This document shows positions 42,873-51,577 of a stretch of DNA of 64,000 nt, piece by piece (the stretch's first letter is position 1; every line of letters begins with the position of its first letter). The notes below the pieces were generated by a model. That model was given only the letters and a program-made list of their open reading frames with translations, made no database searches and had not been told where the DNA came from. This DNA comes from JANLYC01 sp963815445 (GTDB taxonomy: Bacteria > Actinomycetota > Actinomycetes > Propionibacteriales > Nocardioidaceae). The position numbers were made by a program, and so were the translations under genes. The stretch spans positions 682,001-746,000 of the forward strand of contig CAWFGV010000011.1 of the NCBI GenBank assembly GCA_963815445.1, read 5' to 3'.

Positions 42873-43238
42873 ATGTCCTTGGCCACAGCGAGCTTGCACC
42901 CCACCATGGCTGCGTTCGGCGGCCTCGGTGCCCCCGAGGTCATCATCATCGTGCTGGTCGTCCTGCTGCTCTTCGGCGGTCGCAAGCTGCCGGAGGTCGC
43001 CCGCGGCACCGGTCGGGCGCTGCGCATCTTCAAGGCCGAGACCAAGGGCCTGATGGACAACGACGACGACGATGACGACGACGATGTGACTCGGGACCGG
43101 CGCGCTTCCGGCACCACGCAGCAGCCGCAGCAGCCGCAGCAAATCGCGCCCGGGGAGGCCCGTCCGGCCGTGGACCCGTCGGCGCCACAGCCCACGGCCA
43201 GCGCCGACCCGCTGCCGCCCACGCACAACGAGACGTGA
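42873..43238 (+). CDS. tatA: Sec-independent translocase subunit TatA
   Basis: 121 aa. One N-terminal membrane helix EVIIIVLVVLLLFGG followed by RKLPEVARGTGRALRIFKAET, the amphipathic helix of TatA. A stretch of nine Asp after KGLMDN and a Gln/Pro/Ala-rich tail follow. With TatC downstream it forms the twin-arginine exporter; no tatB is in the window. The ATG has AAGAGG 6 nt upstream. Confidence 0.92.
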   Translation: MSLATASLHPTMAAFGGLGAPEVIIIVLVVLLLFGGRKLPEVARGTGRALRIFKAETKGLMDNDDDDDDDDVTRDRRASGTTQQPQQPQQIAPGEARPAVDPSAPQPTASADPLPPTHNET

Positions 43239-43264
43239 GCTGGTCTGCTCGGTCAGGTCCTTAG

Positions 43265-44128
43265 GTGGCTACGTTCTTCCGATCGCGATCGCGCTCGGAC
43301 TCCTCGGGGGATCCGAACCCTTCGGCCCGTGGCGACGCGGCCCAGATGACGCTGACCGAACATCTGCGCGAGCTTCGCCGGCGCATGTTCGTCTCGATTC
43401 TTGCCATCTTCATCGGCGCGGTCCTGGGCTGGATCTTCTACGACCAGGTCGCGCACCTGCTCGTCGACCCGTACACGAACACGGTCCGGCAGCTGGCGCG
43501 TGACAAGGGCATCGAGTCCAAGGCCGTCATCCAGGGTGTCGGTACTCCGTTCATCCTGCAGGCCAAGGTGGCGCTGGTGGCGGGCCTGGTGCTGTCGAGC
43601 CCGATCTGGCTCTACCAGGTCTGGGCCTTCATCATGCCCGGGCTGCACCGGAACGAGCGCAAGTGGACGATGACGTTCGTCGCCGTGGCCGGGCCACTGT
43701 TCGGGGCCGGTGTCGTGCTGGGCTACCTGGTGCTCCCCAAGGGCCTGTCGGTCCTGATCGGATTCACCCCGGACCAGGTCACCAACCTCGTCGACCTGAA
43801 CGGCTACCTGAGCTTCGTGCTCCGGATCCTGCTGGTCTTCGGGATCGCGTTCGAGATCCCGCTGTTCGTGATCCTCCTCAACCTCGCCGGGGTCGTGAGA
43901 GGGCGACACCTGGCCAAGTGGCGCTCCTGGATCATCTTCGGGACGTTCGTCTTCGCCGCCGTGGCGACGCCGTCGACCGACCCGATCACGATGCTGCTGC
44001 TCGCCATTCCCATGGTCGTGCTCTTCCTGCTGTCGGAAGTGATCGCTCATCTGGTCGACCGGCGCCGCGGGCTGAACCGGCCACCTGACTACGCTGAGTA
44101 CGACGACGACGAGGCCTCGCCCATCTAG
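43265..44128 (+). CDS. tatC: Sec-independent translocase subunit TatC
   Basis: 287 aa, six membrane helices, receptor for twin-arginine signal peptides. MTLTEHLRELRRRM is the conserved cytoplasmic start; PFILQAKVALVAGLVLSSPIWLYQVW and FGIAFEIPLFVILLN carry the core conserved residues. GTG start, 26 bp after tatA, so the two are co-transcribed. The acidic tail DYAEYDDDEASPI is typical of actinobacteria. Confidence 0.96.
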   Translation: MATFFRSRSRSDSSGDPNPSARGDAAQMTLTEHLRELRRRMFVSILAIFIGAVLGWIFYDQVAHLLVDPYTNTVRQLARDKGIESKAVIQGVGTPFILQAKVALVAGLVLSSPIWLYQVWAFIMPGLHRNERKWTMTFVAVAGPLFGAGVVLGYLVLPKGLSVLIGFTPDQVTNLVDLNGYLSFVLRILLVFGIAFEIPLFVILLNLAGVVRGRHLAKWRSWIIFGTFVFAAVATPSTDPITMLLLAIPMVVLFLLSEVIAHLVDRRRGLNRPPDYAEYDDDEASPI

Positions 44129-44167
44129 GCTCAGCCGACACGTCCAACGCTGACCACGGGAGCCACC

Positions 44168-44545
44168 ATCAAGCCGTTCGACCCCTTCGACCTGCCCGAC
44201 TGGCTCGGTACGAGTGGAGTGCGGTGGCAGGCTGAAGGCCCGCTGCACGAGGTCGCACTGGTCCGCGGGGCCATGCGTGCCGAGAGCGAGGTGGCGTACC
44301 CCGTCGACCTGCTGGCCGTCGACGCGGCGTACCCGACCGTAGTGTGTCCCGATCGGCTGCGCCGGGCCGCGCACCAGGCGTGGCAGTTCGGTGAAGTCCT
44401 GCTGGTCAGGTCCGACGACGAACGGGTGGCGCTGGCCGTCCCCGGCACGGCCTTCGACGTCGACCTCGTCTGTGAAGTGATCCGGCGGCTCGCGAAGTCG
44501 GTCGGGGCACCGGCCGGCCACTACTCCGTGCTCATCTCGCTCTGA
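44168..44545 (+). CDS. Conserved hypothetical protein with apparent ATC start
   Basis: 125 aa if begun at ATC 44168: IKPFDPFDLPDWLGTSGVRW, then DLLAVDAAYPTVV, RRAAHQAWQFGEVLLV, LAVPGTAFDVDLVCEVIRRL. No known domain. The ATC is preceded by GGGAG at a 5-nt spacing and the KPFDPFDLPDWLG text looks protein-like, so it is probably translated; the next normal start is GTG 44219, which would drop 17 residues. ATC may be a real rare start, or an ATG misread. Located between tatC and the lipid kinase. Confidence 0.65.
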   Translation: MKPFDPFDLPDWLGTSGVRWQAEGPLHEVALVRGAMRAESEVAYPVDLLAVDAAYPTVVCPDRLRRAAHQAWQFGEVLLVRSDDERVALAVPGTAFDVDLVCEVIRRLAKSVGAPAGHYSVLISL

Positions 44546-44576
44546 CGATATGCCGGGACCGCGGGCTCGCCGAGGG

Positions 44577-44582
44577 TAATGT
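44577..44582 (+). promoter_or_regulatory. -10 element, leaderless promoter of lipid kinase gene
   Basis: TAATGT, 7 nt before the GTG at 44590. Confidence 0.55.
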
Positions 44583-44589
44583 CTCGGCC

Positions 44590-45468
44590 GTGAAGAGAGC
44601 AGCGCTGCTGGTCAACCCGACGGCCGGCAAGGGCACGTCCGGGGCGGTCGTGGGGGCCGTCCACGCCCGGCTCGCCGCCGGCGAGCTCGAGGTCACCCGG
44701 ATGCAGGGCGCCGACGGTGCCGAGGCGGCTGACCTGGCACGGCAGGTGGTCACCGACGGATACGACCTGCTCGCCGTCATGGGTGGTGACGGGATGATCC
44801 ACCTGGCGATCCAGGCGCTTGCGGGGTCGCAAACGGCGCTAGGCGTGATCCCGACCGGAAGCGGTAACGACGTCGCTCGATACCTCGGCGTCCCGCTGGG
44901 AAAGCCGCTCGCGGCAGCCGACGTGATCTGCCGCCAGGTCACCCGCACCATGGATCTGGGAAAGGCCGGTCCAACCTACTTCGCGACGGTCCTGGCAACC
45001 GGCTTCGACAGCCTCGTCAACGAACGGGCCAACCGGCTGAGGTGGCCGCACGGGCAGGCGCGCTACCACGTCGCCACGCTTGCAGAGCTACGCGTCTTCG
45101 ACCCCGTGACCTACACCTTGGAGGTCGACGGCCGTCGGCTCCTCCACGACGCCATGCTCGTCGCGGTGGGCAACGGGCCTTCGTACGGTGGCGGCCTCCG
45201 GATCTGTGAAGGAGCCCTGCTCGATGACGGGTTGCTCGACGTCGTGATCATCAAACCGATCAGCAAGCTGGAGCTGCTGGCCGTCTACCCGCGCCTGCTC
45301 CGGGGCACCCATGTGCGCCATCCGGCCTACGAGCACCACCGGGTACGACGGGTCTCCGTGGCTGCTCCGGGGATCGTCGCCTACGGCGACGGCGAACGAA
45401 TCGGTGCCCTGCCGTTGAGTATCGAATGCGTACCGGCAGCATTGACGGTGTGTGTCCCCACCCGATGA
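44590..45468 (+). CDS. Diacylglycerol/lipid kinase, DagK/YegS family
   Basis: 292 aa. LLVNPTAGKG, then VMGGDGMIHLAIQALAGS (ATP-binding GGDG) and LGVIPTGSGNDVARYLG are the DGK catalytic signature; VAVGNGPSYGGGLRICEGA and LDDGLLDVVIIKP follow. Phosphorylates diacylglycerol or a related lipid; specificity uncertain. GTG start. The 42-bp gap to the helicase gene holds a 4 x 11-bp tandem repeat. Confidence 0.9.
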   Translation: MKRAALLVNPTAGKGTSGAVVGAVHARLAAGELEVTRMQGADGAEAADLARQVVTDGYDLLAVMGGDGMIHLAIQALAGSQTALGVIPTGSGNDVARYLGVPLGKPLAAADVICRQVTRTMDLGKAGPTYFATVLATGFDSLVNERANRLRWPHGQARYHVATLAELRVFDPVTYTLEVDGRRLLHDAMLVAVGNGPSYGGGLRICEGALLDDGLLDVVIIKPISKLELLAVYPRLLRGTHVRHPAYEHHRVRRVSVAAPGIVAYGDGERIGALPLSIECVPAALTVCVPTR

Positions 45469-45475
45469 GCCCCCT

Positions 45476-45519
45476 CATGACCCGCCCATGACCCGCCCAT
45501 GACCCGCCCATGACCCGCC
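45476..45519 (+). repeat. Four perfect 11-bp repeats containing ATG
   Basis: CATGACCCGCC at 45476, 45487, 45498 and 45509. Each copy holds an ATG and, as 11 is not a multiple of 3, successive ATGs fall in all three frames; only the one at 45510 is in frame with the helicase. The array replaces a normal ribosome-binding site. Confidence 0.95.
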
Positions 45520-48246
45520 GACCTACCGACATGGTCGCGGAGTTCGCCGGCCTCTACGAGTTCACCCTCGACCCGTTCCAGCGGCATGCCTGCGAGTCGC
45601 TCGAGGCGGGGCGCGGGGTGCTGGTTGCGGCACCAACGGGTTCGGGCAAGACGTTGGTGGGGGAGTTCGCCGTGCACCTCGCCCTCGCCCGCGGGGGCAA
45701 GTGCTTCTACACGACACCCATCAAGGCCCTGTCGAACCAGAAGTTCGCCGACCTCACCGTGCGTTACGGGCCTGCCAAGGTGGGGCTGCTCACTGGTGAC
45801 AACACCATCAACGGCGATGCGCCGATCGTGGTCATGACGACCGAGGTGCTGCGCAACATGCTGTACGCCGGCTCGGGCACCCTCCTCGGCCTTCAGTACG
45901 TCGTCATGGACGAGGTGCACTATCTCGCCGACCGGTCCCGCGGCGCCGTCTGGGAGGAGGTCATCATCCACCTCCCCGAGTCGGTGTCGGTCGTGTCCCT
46001 GTCTGCCACGGTCTCCAACGCCGAGGAGTTCGGCGACTGGCTGGCCACCGTGCGCGGAAACAACGACATCATCGTGGAGGAACGACGCCCGGTCCCGTTG
46101 TTCCAGCACGCGATGGTGGGCCAGCGGCTCTACGACCTCTTCGCCCAGGCGGACGACGCTGTCGGCGAGGGCGACGGCGCCGACTCCACCGCGGTCAACC
46201 CGCAGCTCGCCCGCATCGCCCGCGACGACTACCGGCGGATGCGAACCCGTGACCATCGCAGCAAGCGCGGCGGGTATCGCAAGCCGGGTGGGCGAAGCCT
46301 CGTCCCGAGCCGCACCGACGTGGTCGAGCAGCTCGACGCCGAGGGGCTGCTCCCGGCCATCATGTTCATCTTCAGCCGCGCCGGGTGCGAAGCGGCAGTC
46401 CAGCAGTGCCTCAGCGCGAACCTACGGCTCACGACCGACGCCGAGCGGCGGGAGATCCGCACCTACGCGGAAGCCAAGGCATCCTCGTTGGCCGACTCCG
46501 ATCTCGCGGTGCTGGGCTACCAGGACTGGGTCGAGGCGCTGGCGCGAGGCATCTCGTCCCACCACGCCGGCATGCTGCCGGTGTTCAAGGAGTGCGTCGA
46601 GGAGCTGTTCTCGCGGGGTCTGGTCAAGATGGTCTTCGCGACCGAGACCCTGGCGCTCGGAATCAACATGCCGGCTCGATCAGTGGTGATCGACCGACTG
46701 TCGAAGTGGAACGGCGAGACTCACGCTGATGTCACGCCGGGGGAGTACACCCAGCTCACCGGACGGGCTGGTCGGCGCGGCATCGACGTCGAAGGGCATG
46801 CGGTCGTGCTGTGGGCACCTGGTTTCGACCCCAAGGCGGTCGCCGGCCTGGCGTCGACGCGTACGTATCCGCTTCGCTCGTCGTTCCGGCCGTCGTACAA
46901 CATGGCCGTCAACCTGGTGCGGCAGGTGGGGCGCGAGACCGCCCGCGAGCTGCTCGAGTCCTCCTTCGCTCAGTTCCAGGCCGACCGGGCGGTCGTGGGG
47001 CTGGCTCGGCAGGTCCGCAAGGCCGAGGAGGCGCTGGCGGGGTATGCCGATGCCATCGCCTGCGACCGCGGTGACTTCATGGAGTACGCCGGACTGCGGC
47101 GCGCCCTGTCCGACCGTGAGGCGGCGCTGTCCAAGCGGCGCAAGTCCGATCGGCGTGACGCGGCTCAGGAGTCGCTGGAGACGCTCCGCGTCGGCGATGT
47201 CATCGAGGTGCCATCGGGCCGGTGGTCCGGGATCGCGGTGGTCATCGACCCGGGCATGCGCTCACAGCGGGAGGGTCCGCGGCCACTGGTCCTGACGCTG
47301 GATCGTCAGGCCCGCAGGCTGTCGATGGTCGACTTCCCCACGCCGGTCGAGCCGTTGACCCGGATGCGGATCGCCAAGACCTTCAACGCGCGCAACCCGC
47401 AACAACGTCGCGATCTGGCCCAGCTGTTACGGGAGCGCACGCGCGACCTGCCGGGCGTGGCGGGTGGATCCAAGGGTCGCGGCCAGCGCGAACGCTCACC
47501 GGCTCAGGACGATGCGGAGGTGACGCGGCTGCGTGACGCGATCCGCAGCCACCCGTGCCACAGCTGCCCCGAGCGCGAGGACCATGCCCGCTGGGCCGAG
47601 CGGTCCCTACGCCTGACTCGTGAGACCGAGACGCTCAAGCGACGGATCGAGACCCGCACGAACACCATCGCTCGGCAGTTCGACCATGTGTGCGACGTCC
47701 TCACCGAGCTGGCGTACCTCGACGGCGAGACGGTGACCGACGGCCGGGTCGTCTCTCTCGCGCATCTACAGCGAGCTCGACCTGGTCGCGGCAGAGTGCC
47801 TGCGTCGCGGCGTCTGGGAAGGCCTCGAGGCGCCCGCGCTGGCCGCTGCGCTGTCGGCGCTCGTCTACGAGTCCCGCAACCCCGACGACGCCGAGCGTCC
47901 GCGTGTGCCCGGTGGCGCAGTCCGGACGGCGCTGGGCGAGACGGTGACCATCTGGGCGGAGCTCGACGCGGTCGAGCGCAACCACCGGCTCAGCTTCCTC
48001 CGTGAGCCCGATCTGGGCTTCGCCTGGGCGGCCTACCGATGGGCGGGCGGCGCCTCGCTCGAGGAGGTCCTGGACGAGGTCGACCTCGCCCCCGGGGACT
48101 TCGTCCGCTGGGTCAAGCAGCTGCTCGACGTCTCCGAGCAGATCGCCGACGCGGCCGGAGACTCGCAGCTGCGACGGACGGCACGTGAGGCCGTCCACAC
48201 GATGCGTCGCGGCGTCGTCGCGTACTCCGCCGACGTCGACACCTGA
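45510..48246 (+). CDS. helY: DEAD/DEAH-box helicase HelY-type, with frameshift
   Basis: Ski2/Mtr4-like RNA helicase (Rv2092c type), about 910 codons. Walker A APTGSGKT (41-48), MDEVHYLADRSRG (DEVH box), SLSATVSNAEEFGDW (motif III), FATETLALGINMPARSVVI and TQLTGRAGRRGID (motifs V-VI). It reads well to GRVVSLA at ~47762, then the expected continuation RIYSELDLVAAECLRRGVW...EAVHTMRRGVVAYSADVDT is in another frame to TGA 48244-48246. A two-base loss in GCGC (or +1 change in the TC run) at 47752-47763 would explain it. ATG 45510 is used; MVAEF at 45531 is an alternative. Confidence 0.85.
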
Positions 48247-48250
48247 TCCG

Positions 48251-49186
48251 TCAGGAAGCGACTGCCTGGTTGCGGAGGGCCTCGAGGACGCGGCTGACGG
48301 ACCCGCCGAGTCCCCACTTCTCCTGCAGCTCGGTCGCCAGCTCGATCCCGGCTTCGTCGAGCGCTCTGAGGGCCGTGTCGAGCGCGGGCAGGTGGAGGTC
48401 GCGCGCCACCGCCACCACCGTGGGTGCCACGTCGAGATATCTGCCGGACTCGGTCAGCTTGGCCCGGACGCCGGTGGCCATCTTTGTCGCCGGGTCGGCC
48501 GCGGCCGCGCGGATGCCGGCCAGGTCGCCATACTGCTGCAGCAGGCTGGCGGCGGTCTTGTCACCGATGCCCTTGACGCCGGGCAACCCGTCGGAGGCGT
48601 CACCACGCATCACGGCGAAGTCGACGTACTGCTCGGGCAGCACGCCGTACTTCTTCACGATCGAGGACTCCGTGAGGATCTCGAGGTTGCCGACGCCGCG
48701 GGCGATGTAGAGCACGCGCACCCCGTTCGCGTCGTCGACGAGCTGGAACAGGTCACGGTCACCGGTGACGACGTCCACCGGTACCGTCGCCTGGCTGGCC
48801 AGGGACCCGATCACGTCGTCCGCTTCGTAGCCGTCGGCGCCGATCACCGCGATCCCGAAGGCCTCGAGGACTGCCTCGATCATCGGGATCTGGACCTCGA
48901 GCGGGTCGGGTGTCTCTTCGATGTCGACGCCGCCCGGGATGGCCGCCACCACCCGATGCGCCTTGTAGCTCGGAATGAGGTCGACGCGCCACTGCGGGCG
49001 CCAGTCGTTGTCCCAGCAACAGATCAAGTCGGTCGGCTCATGGGTCGAGACCAGGCGGGCAATGAAGTCGAGCAGGCCGCGGACCGCGTTGACGGGCGTC
49101 CCGTCCGGTGTTCGCATGTCAGGAACCCCGAAGAACGCGCGAAAATACAGCGAAGCGGTGTCGAGCAGCATGAGACGTTGCGGCAT
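48251..49186 (-). CDS. 5'-3' exonuclease (FEN/Pol I 5'-nuclease type)
   Basis: 311 aa. Structure-specific nuclease like the 5' domain of DNA polymerase I: LMLLDTASLYFRAFFGVPD at the start with a metal Asp, DLICCWDNDWRPQWR, DGYEADDVIGSLA and VDVVTGDRDLFQLVDD (Asp cluster), VDFAVMRGDASDGLPGVKGIGDKTAASLL (helix-hairpin-helix after metal Asp). Likely removes RNA primers or flaps. It converges with helY by 4 bp and diverges from the methyltransferase across an inverted repeat. Confidence 0.93.
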   Translation of the reverse strand: MPQRLMLLDTASLYFRAFFGVPDMRTPDGTPVNAVRGLLDFIARLVSTHEPTDLICCWDNDWRPQWRVDLIPSYKAHRVVAAIPGGVDIEETPDPLEVQIPMIEAVLEAFGIAVIGADGYEADDVIGSLASQATVPVDVVTGDRDLFQLVDDANGVRVLYIARGVGNLEILTESSIVKKYGVLPEQYVDFAVMRGDASDGLPGVKGIGDKTAASLLQQYGDLAGIRAAAADPATKMATGVRAKLTESGRYLDVAPTVVAVARDLHLPALDTALRALDEAGIELATELQEKWGLGGSVSRVLEALRNQAVAS

Positions 49187-49190
49187 TGGA

Positions 49191-49228
49191 CGATGATGTC
49201 ATGGGGTTCGTCTCTCACGACATCATCG
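49191..49228. promoter_or_regulatory. 10-bp inverted repeat between divergent genes
   Basis: CGATGATGTC (49191-49200) and GACATCATCG (49219-49228), perfect arms 18 nt apart, midway between the starts at 49186 (minus) and 49252 (plus). It could be an operator for one or both genes or a hairpin in the methyltransferase leader. Confidence 0.5.
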
Positions 49229-49251
49229 CGGGCGGAGCTGGAGGAGCGCGC

Positions 49252-49968
49252 ATGACCGAGACCGGTTCGACCGAGGGGCGCAGCGGCGTCGGCAAGCTCA
49301 TCGCCGAGTCGTTGGCGCGTGGGGATGCGACAGGGTGGTTCGAGGAGCTCTATGCGGCCGCCGCCAGCGGTGACCTGGACGTGCCGTGGGACCGTCCGAC
49401 ACCCGCGCAGCCCATCGACGAATGGGCCCGCGAGCGAGGTGCCGGGGCAGGTCGACGCGCTGTCGTCGTAGGGTGTGGCCTCGGACGTGACGCTGAGCTG
49501 CTCGCGGAGCTGGGATACGCCACCACCGCGTTCGACGTCGCCCCGAGTGCCGTCGAACAGGCGCGTCAGCGCCACTCCGGCTCCACGGTCCACTATGTCG
49601 TCGCAGACCTGCTGGACCTGCCGGAGGCGTGGCGGGGGGCCTTCGACCTGGTCCTCGAGTCGATCACGGTGCAGTCGCTGCCGATCGGCATGCGCGAGAG
49701 CGCCGTCACGCGGGTGCGTTCGCTCGTAGCCCCTGGGGGCACCCTCCTGGTGGTGTCGAACGTACGGGAAGGGGCAGCAGACGCCGGCTTCCTGCGCGAC
49801 GGTCCACCCTGGCCGCTCGACCGGTCCGAGATCGAGAGCTTCGCCGCCGCAGGCGGTCCAGACGCGTTCGACGTCGTGTCGGTCGAGCTGGTCCCGGACG
49901 CCGCCGATCGCCACCTGATGCGCTGGCGGGCCGTTTTCACGCGGCCGCCGGAGCCACCCCGACACTAG
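49252..49968 (+). CDS. Class I SAM-dependent methyltransferase
   Basis: 238 aa, Rossmann fold. Motif I is AVVVGCGLGRDAELLAELG (about residue 73-91), followed by ATTAFDVAPSAVEQARQRH, VADLLDLPEAW and FDLVLESITVQSLP; N-terminal GWFEELYAAAASGDLDVPWD resembles thiopurine-S-methyltransferase-like proteins. Substrate unknown. ATG 49252 is chosen for the GGAGGAG 5 nt upstream; upstream ATGs at 49186/49201 would run through the inverted repeat. Confidence 0.82.
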   Translation: MTETGSTEGRSGVGKLIAESLARGDATGWFEELYAAAASGDLDVPWDRPTPAQPIDEWARERGAGAGRRAVVVGCGLGRDAELLAELGYATTAFDVAPSAVEQARQRHSGSTVHYVVADLLDLPEAWRGAFDLVLESITVQSLPIGMRESAVTRVRSLVAPGGTLLVVSNVREGAADAGFLRDGPPWPLDRSEIESFAAAGGPDAFDVVSVELVPDAADRHLMRWRAVFTRPPEPPRH

Positions 49969-49971
49969 GGT
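49966..49971 (+). promoter_or_regulatory. -10 element, leaderless promoter of M24 peptidase gene
   Basis: TAGGGT, 6 nt before the ATG at 49978. Confidence 0.5.
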
Positions 49972-49977
49972 GGGGTC

Positions 49978-51087
49978 ATGACCGCAGACGTCGCATCACG
50001 TATCCGCAGGGTCCAGGAGGCCATGACCATTGCGGGTGTGAGCGGCCTGATCGTGACCCCGGGGTCGGACCTCCGCTACCTCACCGGCTACGACGCCCAG
50101 CCGCTCGAGCGGCTCACCGCCCTCGTCGTGGCGGCAACGGACGACCCATGCCTGCTCGTACCCGCCCTCGAGGTGGCCGAGGCGCAACGTTCGGCCGGAG
50201 CCCTCGCGGGCATGGAAGTGGTCACCCATGGAGAGACGGACGACGCGTATGGGTTGGCTGCGTCATTCCTGGAGGGGGCCGAGACCGTCGCTGTCGATGA
50301 CCACATGTGGAGCCTTCGCGTGTTCGCGTTGACCGACCGCCTCGCGGGGTCACGGCTGGTGTCGGCCGGGTCCCTGATCAGTGACCTGCGGATGCGCAAG
50401 GGTGCCGACGAGGTGGCCTCGCTGAGGCAAGCCGGACAGGCGATCGACCGGGTGCACGAGCGGATGGGGGAGTTCCTGCGGGTCGGCCGAACCGAGCGTG
50501 AGTGCGCCGGCCTCATCGCCACCGCGATCATCGACGCGGGACACGTCAGCGCCGACTTCGTGATCGTGGGATCGGGTCCCAACGGTGCCTCGCCGCACCA
50601 CTCGGTGTCCGAGCGGGTCATCGGGGCCGGCGACTCGGTGGTCATCGACATCGGCGGCTCGACCTCGGACGGGTACTGCTCGGACTCGACCAGGACCTAC
50701 GTCGTCGGTGGGACACCCGCCCCCGAGGTCAAGGAGTACTACGAGGTGCTGCTCGAGGCGCAGCGCACCCAGTGCGACTACGCCAAACCCGGTGTGTCCG
50801 CGGAGTCGGTCGACCGGATCGGCCGCCAGGTCATCACCGATGCCGGGTTCGGTGACTATTTCGTCCATCGCACCGGCCACGGCATCGGGCTCGAGACCCA
50901 CGAGGAGCCCTACATCGTCGAAGGCAACCAGCTCGTGCTCGAGCCCGGCATGGCCTTCTCGATCGAACCGGGCATCTACCTCGCCGGCCGCCACGGCGCC
51001 CGCATCGAGGACATCGTCGTCACGACGGATGACGGCGTGGAACGGCTCAACACCACCAGCCGCCAGCTCGCCGTGCTGGAGGGCTGA
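49978..51087 (+). CDS. M24 family Xaa-Pro peptidase
   Basis: Metallo-aminopeptidase of 369 aa, probably cleaving X-Pro bonds. N-terminal creatinase-like domain (SGLIVTPGSDLRYLTGYDAQ); the dinuclear metal ligands are in VVIDIGGSTSDGYCSDSTRT (two Asp), HRTGHGIGLETHEEP (His), EPGIYLAG (Glu) and RIEDIVVTTDDG (Glu). Two bases separate its stop from the Lrp gene, so they form an operon. Confidence 0.92.
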   Translation: MTADVASRIRRVQEAMTIAGVSGLIVTPGSDLRYLTGYDAQPLERLTALVVAATDDPCLLVPALEVAEAQRSAGALAGMEVVTHGETDDAYGLAASFLEGAETVAVDDHMWSLRVFALTDRLAGSRLVSAGSLISDLRMRKGADEVASLRQAGQAIDRVHERMGEFLRVGRTERECAGLIATAIIDAGHVSADFVIVGSGPNGASPHHSVSERVIGAGDSVVIDIGGSTSDGYCSDSTRTYVVGGTPAPEVKEYYEVLLEAQRTQCDYAKPGVSAESVDRIGRQVITDAGFGDYFVHRTGHGIGLETHEEPYIVEGNQLVLEPGMAFSIEPGIYLAGRHGARIEDIVVTTDDGVERLNTTSRQLAVLEG

Positions 51088-51088
51088 C

Positions 51089-51547
51089 GTGGCACCGGAC
51101 CGCTCGGTCGAAGCCGTCGACCGGCTCATCTGCCGACTGCTCGCGGCGGACGGTCGCATGTCGTTCACCGACCTCGGCAGGGCGACCGGGCTGTCGACGT
51201 CGGCTGTCCACCAGCGCGTCAAGAGGCTCGAGCAACGAGGAGTGATCCGCGGCTACGGTGCGAGCATCGACTTCGCCGAGGTGGGGTTGCCGCTGACGGC
51301 GTTCATCTCGATCCGTCCGATCGACCCGTCGCAGCCCGACGACTCGCCCGAGCGACTGGCCGACATCCCCGAGATCGAGGCGTGCCACTCGGTGGCCGGC
51401 GACGAGTCCTACATCCTCAAGGTGCGGGTGGCGGTCCCCATCGACCTGGAGGACCTGCTGGCGCGGATCAGGTCCAAGGCCAACGTGTCCACGCGTACGA
51501 CGATCGTGCTCTCGACGCCGTACGAGCATCGCCCACCCCAGTTGTAG
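51089..51547 (+). CDS. Lrp/AsnC family transcriptional regulator
   Basis: 152 aa. N-terminal HTH (DGRMSFTDLGRATGLSTSAVHQRVKRLEQ) and C-terminal RAM ligand domain (SVAGDESYILKVRV). The family senses amino acids. GTG 51089 follows GGAGG at a suitable distance. It converges on kamA; a role in controlling the lysine cluster is a guess from position only. Confidence 0.92.
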   Translation: MAPDRSVEAVDRLICRLLAADGRMSFTDLGRATGLSTSAVHQRVKRLEQRGVIRGYGASIDFAEVGLPLTAFISIRPIDPSQPDDSPERLADIPEIEACHSVAGDESYILKVRVAVPIDLEDLLARIRSKANVSTRTTIVLSTPYEHRPPQL

Positions 51548-51577
51548 GCCAGCGCCGCAGCAGGGAGGGGGCCTGCC

